From Hassallia sp050875635 (GTDB lineage Bacteria; Cyanobacteriota; Cyanobacteriia; Cyanobacteriales; Nostocaceae): a DNA stretch of 64,000 nt. How positions within the stretch are numbered: position 1 is the first letter of the stretch; each line of letters begins with the position of its first letter. Made by a program: the position numbers and the translations under genes. Of the stretch, positions 23,228 to 33,229 are shown in pieces. The notes beneath the pieces were generated by a model, which saw only the letters and a program-made list of their open reading frames with translations, did not search any database and was not told where the DNA came from. The DNA lies in NCBI RefSeq assembly GCF_050875635.1, contig NZ_JBPAOH010000010.1:1-64000 (forward strand), written 5' to 3'.

Positions 23228-25414
23228 ATGCAAATGTTTAATCAGCACATCAAGAATTTATTTTTGTCAATAAATGATCGGCGGGGTAAGGTTATCAGTT
23301 TTTTACTTAGTCTGATAGCTGGAATTATTATTTCAATTGGAATTGCAACATATTTAACTGCTAATGTAGCGTCAGCAACCACCTACAAAACCTCTTGGAT
23401 AGGTAATACATTTGGCGGTGGCGATAAGTGGGTACAAAACCAGATTGAAGCGATGTATGTTGCCCCAAACGGTACAGTTTATACTAACAGCGGTTGGGAT
23501 GAAGCCGGCAGAGAAGCCGGAATATACAAGGATGGCGATGTTATTGGTTCTTCTGTGGAAACCCACGGTTGGAGTCGTAGCGGGGGCAAAGCTGTCACAG
23601 GAAATAGCAAATACATTTACCTTGCCATGATTCAGGGGTCGATGGGCAACATAAAAGCTGATTATCCCCCAGAAAAAACAACTTGGTACTGTGTAAGACG
23701 CTACGATTTATCTGGCAAACCTGCTGCTTTTAGTAAAGGACGCGGCTACGATCGCAGCATGTTAATTGTCAGTACTAAAGGCGAAGTTACTGGATTGGCA
23801 ACTTCAGGAAACGAGTTGTATGTTAGCGATTCCGCTGACAATAAAATTCGAGTTTACAACAGCGAAACTCTAGACGAAATTCGCAACTTTAGCTTTAGCA
23901 ATCCCGGACAGATAAGCGTTGACCGTCAAGGAAATTTATGGATTATTCAGCCGAAAAAAAATAGTAATCCGGCAAAGATTCTACATTATTCGCGACAAGG
24001 AAAACAGTTACCAGAACAGATTGCCGATGTAGTTGAGCCAAAAGCGATCGCCATCGATAATCAAAATAGACTTTTAGTAGCAGAAAATGATTCGCGCCAG
24101 CAAGTATTAATTTACAATATTAAAAAAAAGCCAGTATTAACCGGAACTTTCGGCAGCAAAGGTGGTATATATCAAGGTACGGCTGGGGAAATCAGTGATT
24201 TGAAATTTTACGGTATTACTGGAGTCGGCACAGATGCCGCAGGTAATATCTATATAAATAGTAATGGTTTCAATTATTCAGGCACGGATTTGCGGAAGTT
24301 TTCACCTACCGGAAAACTACAGTGGCAATTGTTAGGTTTGCATTTTGTCGATAATGCTGATACTGACCCAGCTAGTGATGGAGTTGAGGTATTTACGAAG
24401 CAAGAACAATTCGTCATGAATTATAACAAGCCTGCTGGTCAGCAAGCGACTTACAAAGCTTACACAATAAATCCTTTCAAATACCCACAAGATCCGCGTT
24501 TGCATACAGCGCCGACTTCAGCCTTTTTTCGGCGCATTAAAGGCAAGCCTTTTATGTTTCTCACAGATATCTTTGCCAGCTTTATAGAGATTTATCGTTT
24601 CAATCCGAACAGTGATGGCAAAATTGCCATACCAGCGGGAATGTTTTGGGGAACACCAGAAAAAGATGGAAAACCAGTAGCTGTAAGTTGGCTTCCTAAT
24701 ATACCCAAAGAAGGAGAATGGATTTGGGGCGATCGCAATGGTAACGGCGCCTTTGACAAAGGCGAATACGATTCTTTACCAAAAGATTATCCCTACCTGG
24801 GGGGATTGTGGGTAGACAGCAAAGGAGATGTTTGGAAAACCTTGCGAACTCTAGATGGTATCGGCATTCGGCATTATCCGTTACAAGGACTAGATAAAAA
24901 CGGCAACCCAATTTATACTTCTAGTTCGCTCCAAAAACAAAACACACCAAGTATATTCACTGATATCAGGAGAATCGAATATTTCCCGGAAACAGACACT
25001 ATGTATTTGTCTGGCTTCACTAAAGATCACCCCGCAGTCGGCGACGATGCCACAAATGCTGGATCGGAAATTGCCCGTTTTGACAATTGGAGCAAAGGAA
25101 ATGGCACTCCCCGTTGGCGAACTGTGATTCCCTACGACACGACTGGCAAACGCGAAGTGTCTACAGCCGCAATGAGTGTGGCAGGAGATTACGTGTTTGC
25201 CGTCACAGTGAAAACCGCAGAAGTATATGTCTACAATACAGCAACGGGAGCGGAAGTTCAAAAGTTAAAACCTGGTGCAGAAGTCAAGGGCGAAAGTGGT
25301 TGGATTGATATACCATACGGTATCCGCGCTTTTCGCCGATCAAATGGTCAGTACTTAGTGTTTGTTGAGGAAGATGCGAAAGGAAAAGTGATTGTGTACA
25401 ATCTACCAAAGTGA
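23228..25414 (+). CDS. Exported NHL/SMP-30-like beta-propeller protein
   Basis: A 728-residue protein. A single hydrophobic segment (about residues 22-45) followed by ATT suggests an uncleaved anchor or signal peptide. The rest is built from propeller-type repeats: IEAMYVAPNGTVYTNSGW, VTGLATSGNELYVSDSADNKIRVY, PGQISVDRQGNLWIIQP, PKAIAIDNQNRLLVAEN, ITGVGTDAAGNIYINSNG. Near residue 500 an EF-hand-like loop, DRNGNGAFDKGE, may bind calcium. Such proteins act as extracellular binding or lactonase-type modules. No catalytic set is evident. It stands before the polysaccharide genes and may belong to the cell surface. Confidence 0.75.
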   Translation: MQMFNQHIKNLFLSINDRRGKVISFLLSLIAGIIISIGIATYLTANVASATTYKTSWIGNTFGGGDKWVQNQIEAMYVAPNGTVYTNSGWDEAGREAGIYKDGDVIGSSVETHGWSRSGGKAVTGNSKYIYLAMIQGSMGNIKADYPPEKTTWYCVRRYDLSGKPAAFSKGRGYDRSMLIVSTKGEVTGLATSGNELYVSDSADNKIRVYNSETLDEIRNFSFSNPGQISVDRQGNLWIIQPKKNSNPAKILHYSRQGKQLPEQIADVVEPKAIAIDNQNRLLVAENDSRQQVLIYNIKKKPVLTGTFGSKGGIYQGTAGEISDLKFYGITGVGTDAAGNIYINSNGFNYSGTDLRKFSPTGKLQWQLLGLHFVDNADTDPASDGVEVFTKQEQFVMNYNKPAGQQATYKAYTINPFKYPQDPRLHTAPTSAFFRRIKGKPFMFLTDIFASFIEIYRFNPNSDGKIAIPAGMFWGTPEKDGKPVAVSWLPNIPKEGEWIWGDRNGNGAFDKGEYDSLPKDYPYLGGLWVDSKGDVWKTLRTLDGIGIRHYPLQGLDKNGNPIYTSSSLQKQNTPSIFTDIRRIEYFPETDTMYLSGFTKDHPAVGDDATNAGSEIARFDNWSKGNGTPRWRTVIPYDTTGKREVSTAAMSVAGDYVFAVTVKTAEVYVYNTATGAEVQKLKPGAEVKGESGWIDIPYGIRAFRRSNGQYLVFVEEDAKGKVIVYNLPK

Positions 25415-26151
25415 TTTATAACACATTTAAAAAATACATAATCTGCTACAGTATTATAAGTGGGTATTCGGAGTTTGAGAAGAATAATTTTCACCTCAAG
25501 TCTGTTGGATGAAAGTTGACAATCGGCTAGCTTGACACCGAATGCCTGACTTATATCAATAGTTTAATTTCAAGTATGTTTTTAAACATTTTTGGTATCA
25601 TTAGGGGATACTTATTACGCACAGTAGTGGTATTTTTCAATCGCAAGATACAGTCTAACCTTTAACCTCTAATGGCGTAGTACTGCTAATATCAAAAATT
25701 GGGTAGCGATCGCATCTGAAAATTTGCCCTTATTTTCTGTTGTCAAAGCAAACAAATGTAATCTAGAAGACAATTATTCGAGATTATGTAAATGTAGATA
25801 AAGTAAGTTTTAACTAATACTTATTCACTTAAGATTATTAGAAATAAATCTTACTATAAACTTTGTATAGACGGAAAAAATTTCCAGTTAATAATTAAAT
25901 TTAAATTAGTCACCAAGCAAATAACTAACATTGCTAGGCAGATTTATAAGTTAAATTACTTAAATTTCCTCATAGGTAAAGTGATTGTTAAACTTAGATA
26001 TTGTTTTTTTAACAAAAAGAAAAACATGAAACTGTTATTAATAAAAGTGGTATTATGTAAAAGCCAGAAATAAAACTCAGACAAATATGCATGAAAGAAA
26101 GAAAAACCTTCTAGAAGGTTTTCTCAGATTATATTGAGTAAAAAAGTGACT
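25415..26151. other. AT-rich intergenic region
   Basis: About 740 bp without a convincing gene. It contains one HIP1-like site (GCGATCGC at about 25706) and many A/T runs. No tRNA or terminator hairpin is evident. It likely holds the promoter of the deacetylase gene. Confidence 0.55.
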
Positions 26152-26937
26152 ATGAATTATAAAAAAATTCTCCAAAGGGTAGAAAAATTACTTCCAAATA
26201 CCTGGCTTTATCAAGTGCAATATATGCACTCTAACTTACTAGTTCGGTGGATTTTGCGTCGTGGAAGTATGCCGCTAACATTTAGCAAAAAATCAGCAAT
26301 GGTGTTTTCTCCGCATCAAGATGATGAAACTTTTGGTTGCGGTGGGATGATTGCTTTAAAAAGGGAACAGGGAATACCAGTAGTAGTAGCTTTTCTGACG
26401 GATGGACAGGGTTCAGTTGGCGAGGATTCGGAAATTAAAGATAAAATCATCCAAATTCGCAAACAAGAAGCCGTAACAGCATTGAATATTTTAGGAGTTG
26501 AACCATCAGAAATTTACTTTTTGGATAAGGTAGATGGAACATTACGAGATTTAGAAGCATTGCAACGACAACAGACGATTGAGCAGATAGTTGAACTGCT
26601 TCAAAAGTATAAACCAGGGGAAGTCTACGTTCCACATCAAAAAGATTGCCATAAGGATCATGAAGCTGCATATACCTTAGTAAAAGAAGCGATCGCTCAA
26701 GCCAAAATCGAAGTTGAACTGCTAGAGTATGCGATTTGGTTATTTTGGAGAGCGCCACTATTTATTATGCTGAAGTTGCAGGATATAGCAGATGCTTATC
26801 GGCTATCAATTGCAGCAGTTCAAGACAAAAAAAATAGAGCGATCGCCTCATATTCTTCTCAAATTGAAGGTTTACCCCCTGGCTTTATCAAGCGATTTTT
26901 GGGGTCTTATGAAATATTCTTCAAAGTAGAATCCTAG
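26152..26937 (+). CDS. PIG-L/LmbE family deacetylase
   Basis: I prefer ATG 26152 (261 residues) to the TTG at 26134. The zinc-binding motif FSPHQDDETFGCGG is near residue 50, followed by VVAFLTDGQGS and the second motif VYVPHQKDCHKDHEAA. These are the signatures of N-acetylglucosamine de-N-acetylases of the PIG-L family. The substrate is likely an N-acetylated sugar or sugar conjugate, since the next gene is a glycosyltransferase. Confidence 0.9.
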   Translation: MNYKKILQRVEKLLPNTWLYQVQYMHSNLLVRWILRRGSMPLTFSKKSAMVFSPHQDDETFGCGGMIALKREQGIPVVVAFLTDGQGSVGEDSEIKDKIIQIRKQEAVTALNILGVEPSEIYFLDKVDGTLRDLEALQRQQTIEQIVELLQKYKPGEVYVPHQKDCHKDHEAAYTLVKEAIAQAKIEVELLEYAIWLFWRAPLFIMLKLQDIADAYRLSIAAVQDKKNRAIASYSSQIEGLPPGFIKRFLGSYEIFFKVES

Positions 26938-27035
26938 TAGCTGAAACTTCTTTATTATTAAGAGTTAAGCAGAGGTTGCGTCTCAAGTTTTAAAGTTAAT
27001 CAATTTAATCTCGGCGACCCTGTGGAGAAATAAAA

Positions 27036-28127
27036 ATGCGTATACTACATCTTACTAATCATATACAACAAATTGGTAACGGTATTGTCAATGTGGCAGT
27101 AGACCTAGCTTGTTTGCAAGCAAAAGATGGTCACGATGTTGCGATGGCATCTGCTGGTGGCGAATATGAAGGATTATTAGCAAATTATGGCGCTCAACAC
27201 TTTCAATTAAATCAGTCTAGAACACCGCCAAATTTAATTAAAGCAGCTGGGCATTATCAAAAAATCATACAAAAGTTTCAGCCGGATATTGTCCATGCAC
27301 ATATGATGACAGGATCTGTGCTAGCAGGGCTGTTTAAAAAGAACTTTGGATATAGTTTAGTTACCACCGTACACAATGAATTTCAGCGTAGTGCAGTACT
27401 GATGGGATTAGCCGATCGCGTAATTGCAGTTAGTAATGCAGTCGCAGATTCGATGGTGCGACGCGGTATACCGAAGAAAAAATTGCGAGTCGTCGCTAAT
27501 GGTACATTGGGTAGTCCCCGGCATCGCAGTATTCTAGACTACGAACCCTTACCCCTACACCGTCCGGCGATCGCCACCGTAGCAGGAATGTATCAACGCA
27601 AAGGAATTGGTGAATTAATCGACGGCTTCGTAATAATAGCTGCCGACTTTCCCGATGCTCATCTATATTTAGTGGGAGATGGTCCGGATCGGGCAATGTT
27701 TGAGGCAAAAGTGCAAAATACAGCTTTCGCTTCGCGCATTCATTTTGAAGGCTTCCAAAGCGAACCGCAACGTTATATGTTAGCAACTGATATCTTCGTC
27801 CTCGCTTCACACCACGAATCTTTTGGTTTGGTTCTCACAGAAGCGCGGGAAGCTGGTTGCGCGATTATTGCCAGCGACGTAGACGGCATTCCTGAAACTT
27901 TAGATAATGGAGAAGCTGGTGTTTTGGTGTCACCTAAAAATAGCTTTGCTGTCGCAACTGCTATGAAGAAATTACTTAGTAACCCTTGGGAAATGCAAAA
28001 ATGGAAATACAAAGGGAAACAAAATATAGAGCGGTTTAGTGCTGCACGGGTAAATAAAGAAACACTCAATGTTTATCGTGAATTAGTACCAAACTACAAT
28101 CTATGTCACAGTAGTGTGAGCGTTTAA
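27036..28127 (+). CDS. Family 4 glycosyltransferase
   Basis: A 363-residue GT-B fold protein with GNGIVNVAVDLA near the N-terminus, DIVHAHMMTG, RVIAVSNAVADSM and the C-terminal nucleotide-sugar site HHESFGLVLTEAREAGCAII (E-x7-E motif), then DVDGIPE. It is retaining, probably cytoplasmic, and transfers a sugar to a lipid-linked or other acceptor. It lies 98 bp after the PIG-L gene, a pairing common in glycoconjugate synthesis. Confidence 0.9.
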   Translation: MRILHLTNHIQQIGNGIVNVAVDLACLQAKDGHDVAMASAGGEYEGLLANYGAQHFQLNQSRTPPNLIKAAGHYQKIIQKFQPDIVHAHMMTGSVLAGLFKKNFGYSLVTTVHNEFQRSAVLMGLADRVIAVSNAVADSMVRRGIPKKKLRVVANGTLGSPRHRSILDYEPLPLHRPAIATVAGMYQRKGIGELIDGFVIIAADFPDAHLYLVGDGPDRAMFEAKVQNTAFASRIHFEGFQSEPQRYMLATDIFVLASHHESFGLVLTEAREAGCAIIASDVDGIPETLDNGEAGVLVSPKNSFAVATAMKKLLSNPWEMQKWKYKGKQNIERFSAARVNKETLNVYRELVPNYNLCHSSVSV

Positions 28128-28276
28128 TTTTTCTGTCATGAAGAGTAGTGGAATTATAGGCGATCGCGTTTCTTTTAGTGTTTGGCTTGGGGAATGCGAT
28201 CGCCTTTCTCATGCCATTACTAAAGACTTATCTACACCATAAAACGAGAGAATTCCCCAGATTTTTCACTACCTAA

Positions 28277-28909
28277 CTATCCTAACTTTTCCCTCACCCA
28301 AGCGCGAAACGATTTCAGCAAAGCAATTTCTCCCATAGTTTTACTTTGCTGAATAAATCTGCTTATATCACTCACCGATACTATCGGAAAAGCAATACTA
28401 AATTCACATTCAACATATTGCCCTTCTATTAACTGATAAAATTTCAAATTTCGTCCGTTATATCTCCATAGTTCAGCGATACCAAGTGCTGAATAAATTT
28501 CTAATTTGTTAACTGAACTGCTAGTTATATCAATCTCAATTGCTAAATCAGGTGCTGGATCTGTTTCTAAATCTAGAGTTTCTTTACCTCTAATAGCTAA
28601 TTCATTCTGGATATAATAGCAGTTATCTGGTTCTATGCCTCTTTTTGGGATTCTTCGCTTCAGTGTTGTCGAACCAGCACTTTTAATTTCAATTTCTAGT
28701 TCTTCTGCTAAAGCAACAATAAAATTACCAAAGTTACTTTTAGGATTTTCGTGTTCAAAAAGTGGAGTCATAATTTCTAAAGTGCCATCTTCATAAGCAA
28801 ATCGGGAACCTCTATCCTCACCTGTTTCTGCTAGCAAGGCTTCAAAGGTTTCCCAGCTAATGTTGTGTAGCACTGTTCTTTGTTCGGCAATGCTTGAAGA
28901 TATAATCAT
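28277..28909 (-). CDS. Uma2 family (DUF820) endonuclease-like protein
   Basis: A 210-residue protein of the PD-(D/E)XK-like Uma2 family, heavily expanded in cyanobacteria. It shows SRFAYEDGTLEIMTPLFEHE, then the core DPAPDLAIEIDITSSSVNK (PD...EI) and GIAELWRYNGRNLKFYQL. Biological role is unsettled for the family. Stands alone next to a pseudogene. Confidence 0.88.
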   Translation of the reverse strand: MIISSSIAEQRTVLHNISWETFEALLAETGEDRGSRFAYEDGTLEIMTPLFEHENPKSNFGNFIVALAEELEIEIKSAGSTTLKRRIPKRGIEPDNCYYIQNELAIRGKETLDLETDPAPDLAIEIDITSSSVNKLEIYSALGIAELWRYNGRNLKFYQLIEGQYVECEFSIAFPIVSVSDISRFIQQSKTMGEIALLKSFRAWVREKLG

Positions 28910-28919
28910 CTTTAAGTAC

Positions 28920-29567
28920 TCATTCAGTCAGAATACTAGATAAAATTCCCAAAATTTTACCTATATTATTAATATAGTATTCGCTCAAGTCAATCTCAAC
29001 TACTTGCCCAATAAGTTTAAGAAACTTCCAGTTAGTTCCAGTAGTGACAGTTCCATAAATTGTTTGAATATTATTTCCCTCGCGTTCATTAAACAATTTA
29101 GCTGCGATCATTTCTGCAACACACTCTCTTGAAAAGCTTTGATCGGAGGAAACCTCCGCTCAAACTTTTCGCTGACCTAATCCGGCATTAATATTTTCCT
29201 TTTTAGCTTCAACAATCGTTACTACTGGGGCACTGACAATTAATAATTCTGGTGAACGGCTAATCAGAAAATCACAATTTCCATTTAGTCCTTGTGATGG
29301 TTCAACTGTAAAGTCAATTCCCGAAAATAAACTTACTTGATAATTTAAATATTTTCTGACTGCAATTAAAATAGGGGCAATAATCATTTCCGAACGGGAT
29401 TTTTCTGTATTACTAGCCAAAGCTAATGGTATATTTTCCCTAATAATATCTGATAGTAATGGCGGTAATTATAACTCTAATACAGAAGAAAATATATCAA
29501 CTTTATCGGAAATAGTTAAGCCAAAGCTTCTCCTCACTCTATCTAAAGTAAAGTCACTGTATGACAC
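28920..29567 (-). pseudogene. Broken conserved cyanobacterial gene, split by a stop and a 48-bp insertion
   Basis: From GTG 29567 (AGGAG upstream) one frame reads SYSDFTLDRVRRSFGL to VLEL, meets TAA at 29469-29471, then continues LPPLLSDIIREN, SEMIIAPILIAVRKYLN, VVTIVEAKKENINAGLGQ. At that point 48 bases (29124-29171) are inserted in frame, bringing a TGA at 29160-29162. The reading continues CVAEMIAAKLFNE to ILSSILTE. With the insert and TAA removed it would be a single protein of about 200 residues. The VEAKKE..GLGQ..AEM pattern recalls PD-(D/E)XK-type proteins of cyanobacteria. The two short open frames here are its pieces. Confidence 0.85.
29124..29171. mobile_element. 48-bp palindromic inserted element
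   Basis: Removal restores GLGQ-CVAEM in the interrupted gene, so the boundaries are known to within a few bases. The arms GAAAAGCTTTGA and TCAAACTTTTC flank a second hairpin (GGAGG AAA CCTCC). A member with the same ends lies at 21935-21977, and the GGAGGAAACCTCCGCTCA core recurs at about 37469-37486. Confidence 0.75.
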
Positions 29568-29668
29568 TTTAGTTACTCCTGTTCATAAACCCATATATTA
29601 AAATTGTGCCAATTACAAGCATGATTCGTTGCTAATAATTGACACAATCAGTATTCAAATATTTTCTA

Positions 29669-30931
29669 TTAACCAAACAAACCACCGAAAAACTCAAGGG
29701 TTTCCTTCAACGCTTTGATAAAAACATCAATTTCTTCGCGGGTGTTGTAGAAAGATAAACTTGCTCTTGCGGTTGCCGGAAGACCCAAAAAACGGTGTAA
29801 TGGTTGAGTACAGTGATGTCCAGAACGAATCGCTACGCCTTCTTGATCTAATAATGTAGATAAGTCATTAGCGTGGACTTCTCCAGCGGTGAACGCAGCC
29901 AAAGCAGCTCTACCTTCACCATCAGCATCGGGTTTGGGACCATAAATTCTGATTTCGGGAATTTGCAGCAATTGTTCAAACAAATAAGCAGTTAATTCCG
30001 CTTCATATGCGTGGATTTTATCCATGCCAATACTACTAAGATAATCTACCGCAGCACCGAGAGCGATCGCTTCCCCAATTGCCGGTGTACCAGCTTCAAA
30101 TTTATGCGGTAATTCTGCGTAGGTCGAATGGTCTAAAAACACCTCCGCAATCATTTCCCCACCACCAAAAAACGGCGGCATTGATTCCAACAAATTCAAC
30201 TTGCCATACAAAAAGCCTATCCCAGTTGGGGCGCACATTTTGTGACCGGAAGCAACTAACCAATCACAATCTATTTCCTGCACATCAACAGGCATATGAG
30301 GGACACTTTGACAAGCATCAATTAACACTTTTGCACCGTATTCATGCGCTAAAGCGCAAATTTCTTGCACCGGGTTAATGCAACCCAAAGTGTTAGAAAC
30401 ATGCACCGTTGACACCAATTTAGTTTTTTCCGAAAGCAGAGTTTTGAACTGTTCTAAATCAAAAGTTTCTTCAGGTGTCAATTCAACAAACTTCAAAACT
30501 GCACCCGTCTTTTGCGCCACCAATTGCCAAGGTACAATATTACTGTGGTGTTCCATCACCGAGAGAATAATTTCATCTCCCGGTTGCAAATTGCTCATTC
30601 CCCAACTGTAGGCTACCAGATTAATCGCCTCAGATGCGTTGCGGGTGTAAACAATTTCTTGACGAGATGCAGCATTAATAAATTTAGCAACTTTGTCTCG
30701 CGTCGCTTCATAAGCATCAGTAGCTTTCGCGCTGAGAGTATGCGCTCCGCGATGCACGTTAGCGTTATACTGCTCGTAATAATCTCGCAAACGATTAAGT
30801 ACCAGCAAAGGTTTTTGCGAGGTAGCAGCATTATCCAGGTAAATTAGAGGTTTGCCGTTGACTTCCTGATTCAATATTGGGAAGTCAGCGCGAACTTGAT
30901 CGGCGAGGGTTTTTGTTGGTGTAAAAGTCAT
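29669..30931 (-). CDS. sufS: Cysteine desulfurase SufS
   Basis: A 420-residue group II cysteine desulfurase (PLP enzyme). The PLP-lysine is in VASGHKMCAPTGIGFLYG, and the persulfide cysteine is in RSGHHCTQPLH near residue 370. It provides sulfur for Fe-S cluster assembly on SufBCD. It is last in the order sufB-sufC-sufD-sufS, separated from sufD by 118 bp that contain TTTTGGAT repeats. Confidence 0.96.
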   Translation of the reverse strand: MTFTPTKTLADQVRADFPILNQEVNGKPLIYLDNAATSQKPLLVLNRLRDYYEQYNANVHRGAHTLSAKATDAYEATRDKVAKFINAASRQEIVYTRNASEAINLVAYSWGMSNLQPGDEIILSVMEHHSNIVPWQLVAQKTGAVLKFVELTPEETFDLEQFKTLLSEKTKLVSTVHVSNTLGCINPVQEICALAHEYGAKVLIDACQSVPHMPVDVQEIDCDWLVASGHKMCAPTGIGFLYGKLNLLESMPPFFGGGEMIAEVFLDHSTYAELPHKFEAGTPAIGEAIALGAAVDYLSSIGMDKIHAYEAELTAYLFEQLLQIPEIRIYGPKPDADGEGRAALAAFTAGEVHANDLSTLLDQEGVAIRSGHHCTQPLHRFLGLPATARASLSFYNTREEIDVFIKALKETLEFFGGLFG

Positions 30932-31049
30932 ACTATTTTGGATTTTGGATTTTGGATTTTGGATTTATGATTTTGGATTAAAAATGAGAAATTGTTAGTT
31001 CAGCATTAACCACTATTCAATACCCAATCTAAAATCCAAAATCTAAAAT
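30932..31049. repeat. TTTTGGAT-type tandem repeats in inverted orientation
   Basis: Between sufS and sufD, several TTTTGGATT units (30935-30979) face a set of AATCTAAAATC/CAAAATC units (31026-31060), so the region can fold into a long imperfect stem. This is a common kind of STRR in these genomes. It may weaken read-through from sufD to sufS. Confidence 0.65.
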
Positions 31050-32375
31050 CTAAAATCTGTTGACTGTTTGCGTGAGAGTTTCGCGCAAAGAAGGAATCGG
31101 TATTTGGTTGATAATTTCAGCCGCGAAAGCATTAATTAATAAGTTGCGAGCATCATTCGCATCAATACCTCGGCTTTGTAGATAAAATATTTCATCATCT
31201 TCCAACTGACTAACAGTCGCACCGTGAGCGCATTTAACATTATCCGCCGTAATTTCCAACTGCGGCTTAGTATCAACCCTAGCTTTAGATGATAGTAGCA
31301 GGTTGCGATTTAATTGCGCCGCATCAGTTAACTGTGCAGGTTTCGGGACAAAAACTTTGCCATTGAAAACTCCATGAGCGCGATCGCCTACAATACACTT
31401 ATGCAATTGCCGACTCACACTGTGCGGATAATTGAGAGCAATTACACTGTGAGTATCAGCCAGTTGCTTATCCTTAATCATCGTCAACCCATTTAAAGTA
31501 GTTTCCGTTTGCTCACCAGTTTGGAAAATCTCTAAATTGTGACGCGAAAACCTTCCACCCAAACTTACAGCATTACAACTATACCGACTGTAACGAGCTT
31601 GCATCACCGCAGTCTTCCCAACATGAAAAGTCTCAGCACCATCACACTCAACCCGAGTATGACTAACCTCAGCATTCTCCTCAACCCAAATCTCCGTCAC
31701 CGCATTATTAAAATAAACCCTCTCCCCCTCTGCGTTCTCTGCGTCTCTGCGGTTCGTATACTCCTCCACCAAACTAAAGAGCGAACCACATTCAGCCACC
31801 ACCAAACAACGCGGTAAAGCAATCCTCCCCTCACCCAAAGCAACAAACACCAAATAAATCGGTGTTTCCACCACCACATTCTTCCCCACCCATACCACCG
31901 CCGCATCAGTCATACCAGCAGTATTCAGAGCAGTAAACACCTCGCGATCGCCTGACGCTTGTGCCAAATATTGCCGCACCCGCTCATCATAACCCCCAGG
32001 TAAATTAGCCAAATTGCTAACCACCACCCCATCAGGTAAACCAGAAACAGCAGATAACTCAGGTGCATAAACACCATTCACAAAAACCAAACAGCTCTTA
32101 TTCGCTTCCGGTAAACTAAAAGGCGTAATATTTGGTAAAAACGTCTCTACATTGAATTGCACCTCACGCAAAGATGACAAATCAGCAAAACGCCATTCTT
32201 CATCGCGGGTAGTAGGAAGTCTTGATTGACGCACCCAATCAGCAGCACGTTGACGCACATCTTGCAACCAACCCTCTGACTTTGATGCAACTACTTTATC
32301 TAACAACCCAGTTAAATAAGCATCTTTATCCACCAAAGTGTTAGAAATCGGACTTGGAGAAACTTCAATAGACAT
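31050..32375 (-). CDS. sufD: Fe-S assembly scaffold protein SufD
   Basis: A 441-residue SufD of the SufBCD complex, with the beta-helix core SRHNLEIFQTGEQTETTLNG and the C-terminal CAHGATVSQLEDDEIFYLQSRGI, the family hallmark. It overlaps the sufC stop codon by 1 base (32375 shared), so the two are translationally coupled. It acts with SufB and SufC as scaffold. Confidence 0.96.
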   Translation of the reverse strand: MSIEVSPSPISNTLVDKDAYLTGLLDKVVASKSEGWLQDVRQRAADWVRQSRLPTTRDEEWRFADLSSLREVQFNVETFLPNITPFSLPEANKSCLVFVNGVYAPELSAVSGLPDGVVVSNLANLPGGYDERVRQYLAQASGDREVFTALNTAGMTDAAVVWVGKNVVVETPIYLVFVALGEGRIALPRCLVVAECGSLFSLVEEYTNRRDAENAEGERVYFNNAVTEIWVEENAEVSHTRVECDGAETFHVGKTAVMQARYSRYSCNAVSLGGRFSRHNLEIFQTGEQTETTLNGLTMIKDKQLADTHSVIALNYPHSVSRQLHKCIVGDRAHGVFNGKVFVPKPAQLTDAAQLNRNLLLSSKARVDTKPQLEITADNVKCAHGATVSQLEDDEIFYLQSRGIDANDARNLLINAFAAEIINQIPIPSLRETLTQTVNRF

Positions 32376-33157
32376 TACACACCCACCTCAGCTTCTTCCA
32401 ACACCCAGTCATAACCGCGAGACTCCAACTCCAGCGCCAAATCCTTACCACCACTGATAAGAATCCGCCCTTGAGCCATCACATGCACAAAATCCGGCAC
32501 AATATAATTAAGTAACCGCTGATAGTGAGTAATCATAATCGTCGCATTTTCCGGACTCGCCAGCTGATTTACTCCATTCGCGACAATCTTCAGCGCATCA
32601 ATATCCAAACCCGAATCAGTCTCATCCAGAATCGCCAACTTTGGTTCTAACAATGCCATTTGCAGAATCTCATTCCGCTTCTTCTCACCACCAGAGAAAC
32701 CCTCATTCAAACTACGATTCAGAAAAGCCGGATTCATCTTCACAACATCCAGCTTTTCCTCTATCAAATCATCAAAATCAAACGCATCAATTTCTTCTAA
32801 ACCCTGCGCTTTCCGGCGAGAATTATAAGCCACCCGCAAGAAATCCAAATTACTCACACCCGGAATTTCCAACGGATACTGAAACGCCAAAAATACACCA
32901 CTTCTTGCGCGTTCTTCCGGTTCCATTTCCAGCAGATTTTGCCCCATAAAGGTGCAACTACCACCAGTTACCTCATAAGCTGGGTGTCCAGCCAAAACCT
33001 TAGAAAAAGTACTTTTACCAGAACCATTCGGTCCCATAATCGCATGAACTTCGCCCGATTTCACCTCAATATTCACACCCTTGAGAATCGGCGTCCCATT
33101 AACATTAGCCGTCAAATCTCTTACTGACAGCACGACTTCACTATTTTCAATAATCAT
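32375..33157 (-). CDS. sufC: Fe-S assembly ATPase SufC
   Basis: A 260-residue ABC-type ATPase. The Walker A motif is GPNGSGKST, the signature FSGGEKKRNE, and Walker B LAILDETDSGLD, followed by the switch histidine ITHYQRLL. It powers rearrangement of the SufB-SufD scaffold. It is 72 bp downstream of sufB, the gap being filled by a palindromic repeat. Confidence 0.97.
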   Translation of the reverse strand: MIIENSEVVLSVRDLTANVNGTPILKGVNIEVKSGEVHAIMGPNGSGKSTFSKVLAGHPAYEVTGGSCTFMGQNLLEMEPEERARSGVFLAFQYPLEIPGVSNLDFLRVAYNSRRKAQGLEEIDAFDFDDLIEEKLDVVKMNPAFLNRSLNEGFSGGEKKRNEILQMALLEPKLAILDETDSGLDIDALKIVANGVNQLASPENATIMITHYQRLLNYIVPDFVHVMAQGRILISGGKDLALELESRGYDWVLEEAEVGV

Positions 33158-33180
33158 CTTCTCTCTCTCTTATTTCTTTC

Positions 33181-33227
33181 GTAGTAAGCGCTTCAGCGCT
33201 TAATAAAAGCACTGAAGTGCTTACTAC
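33181..33227. repeat. Palindromic interspersed repeat between sufB and sufC
   Basis: The arms GTAGTAAGCGCTTCAGCGCT and AGCACTGAAGTGCTTACTAC form an imperfect hairpin with an AT-rich loop. The sequence resembles a common cyanobacterial interspersed repeat. In this place it could act on mRNA stability between two coupled genes. Confidence 0.65.
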
Positions 33228-33229
33228 AG

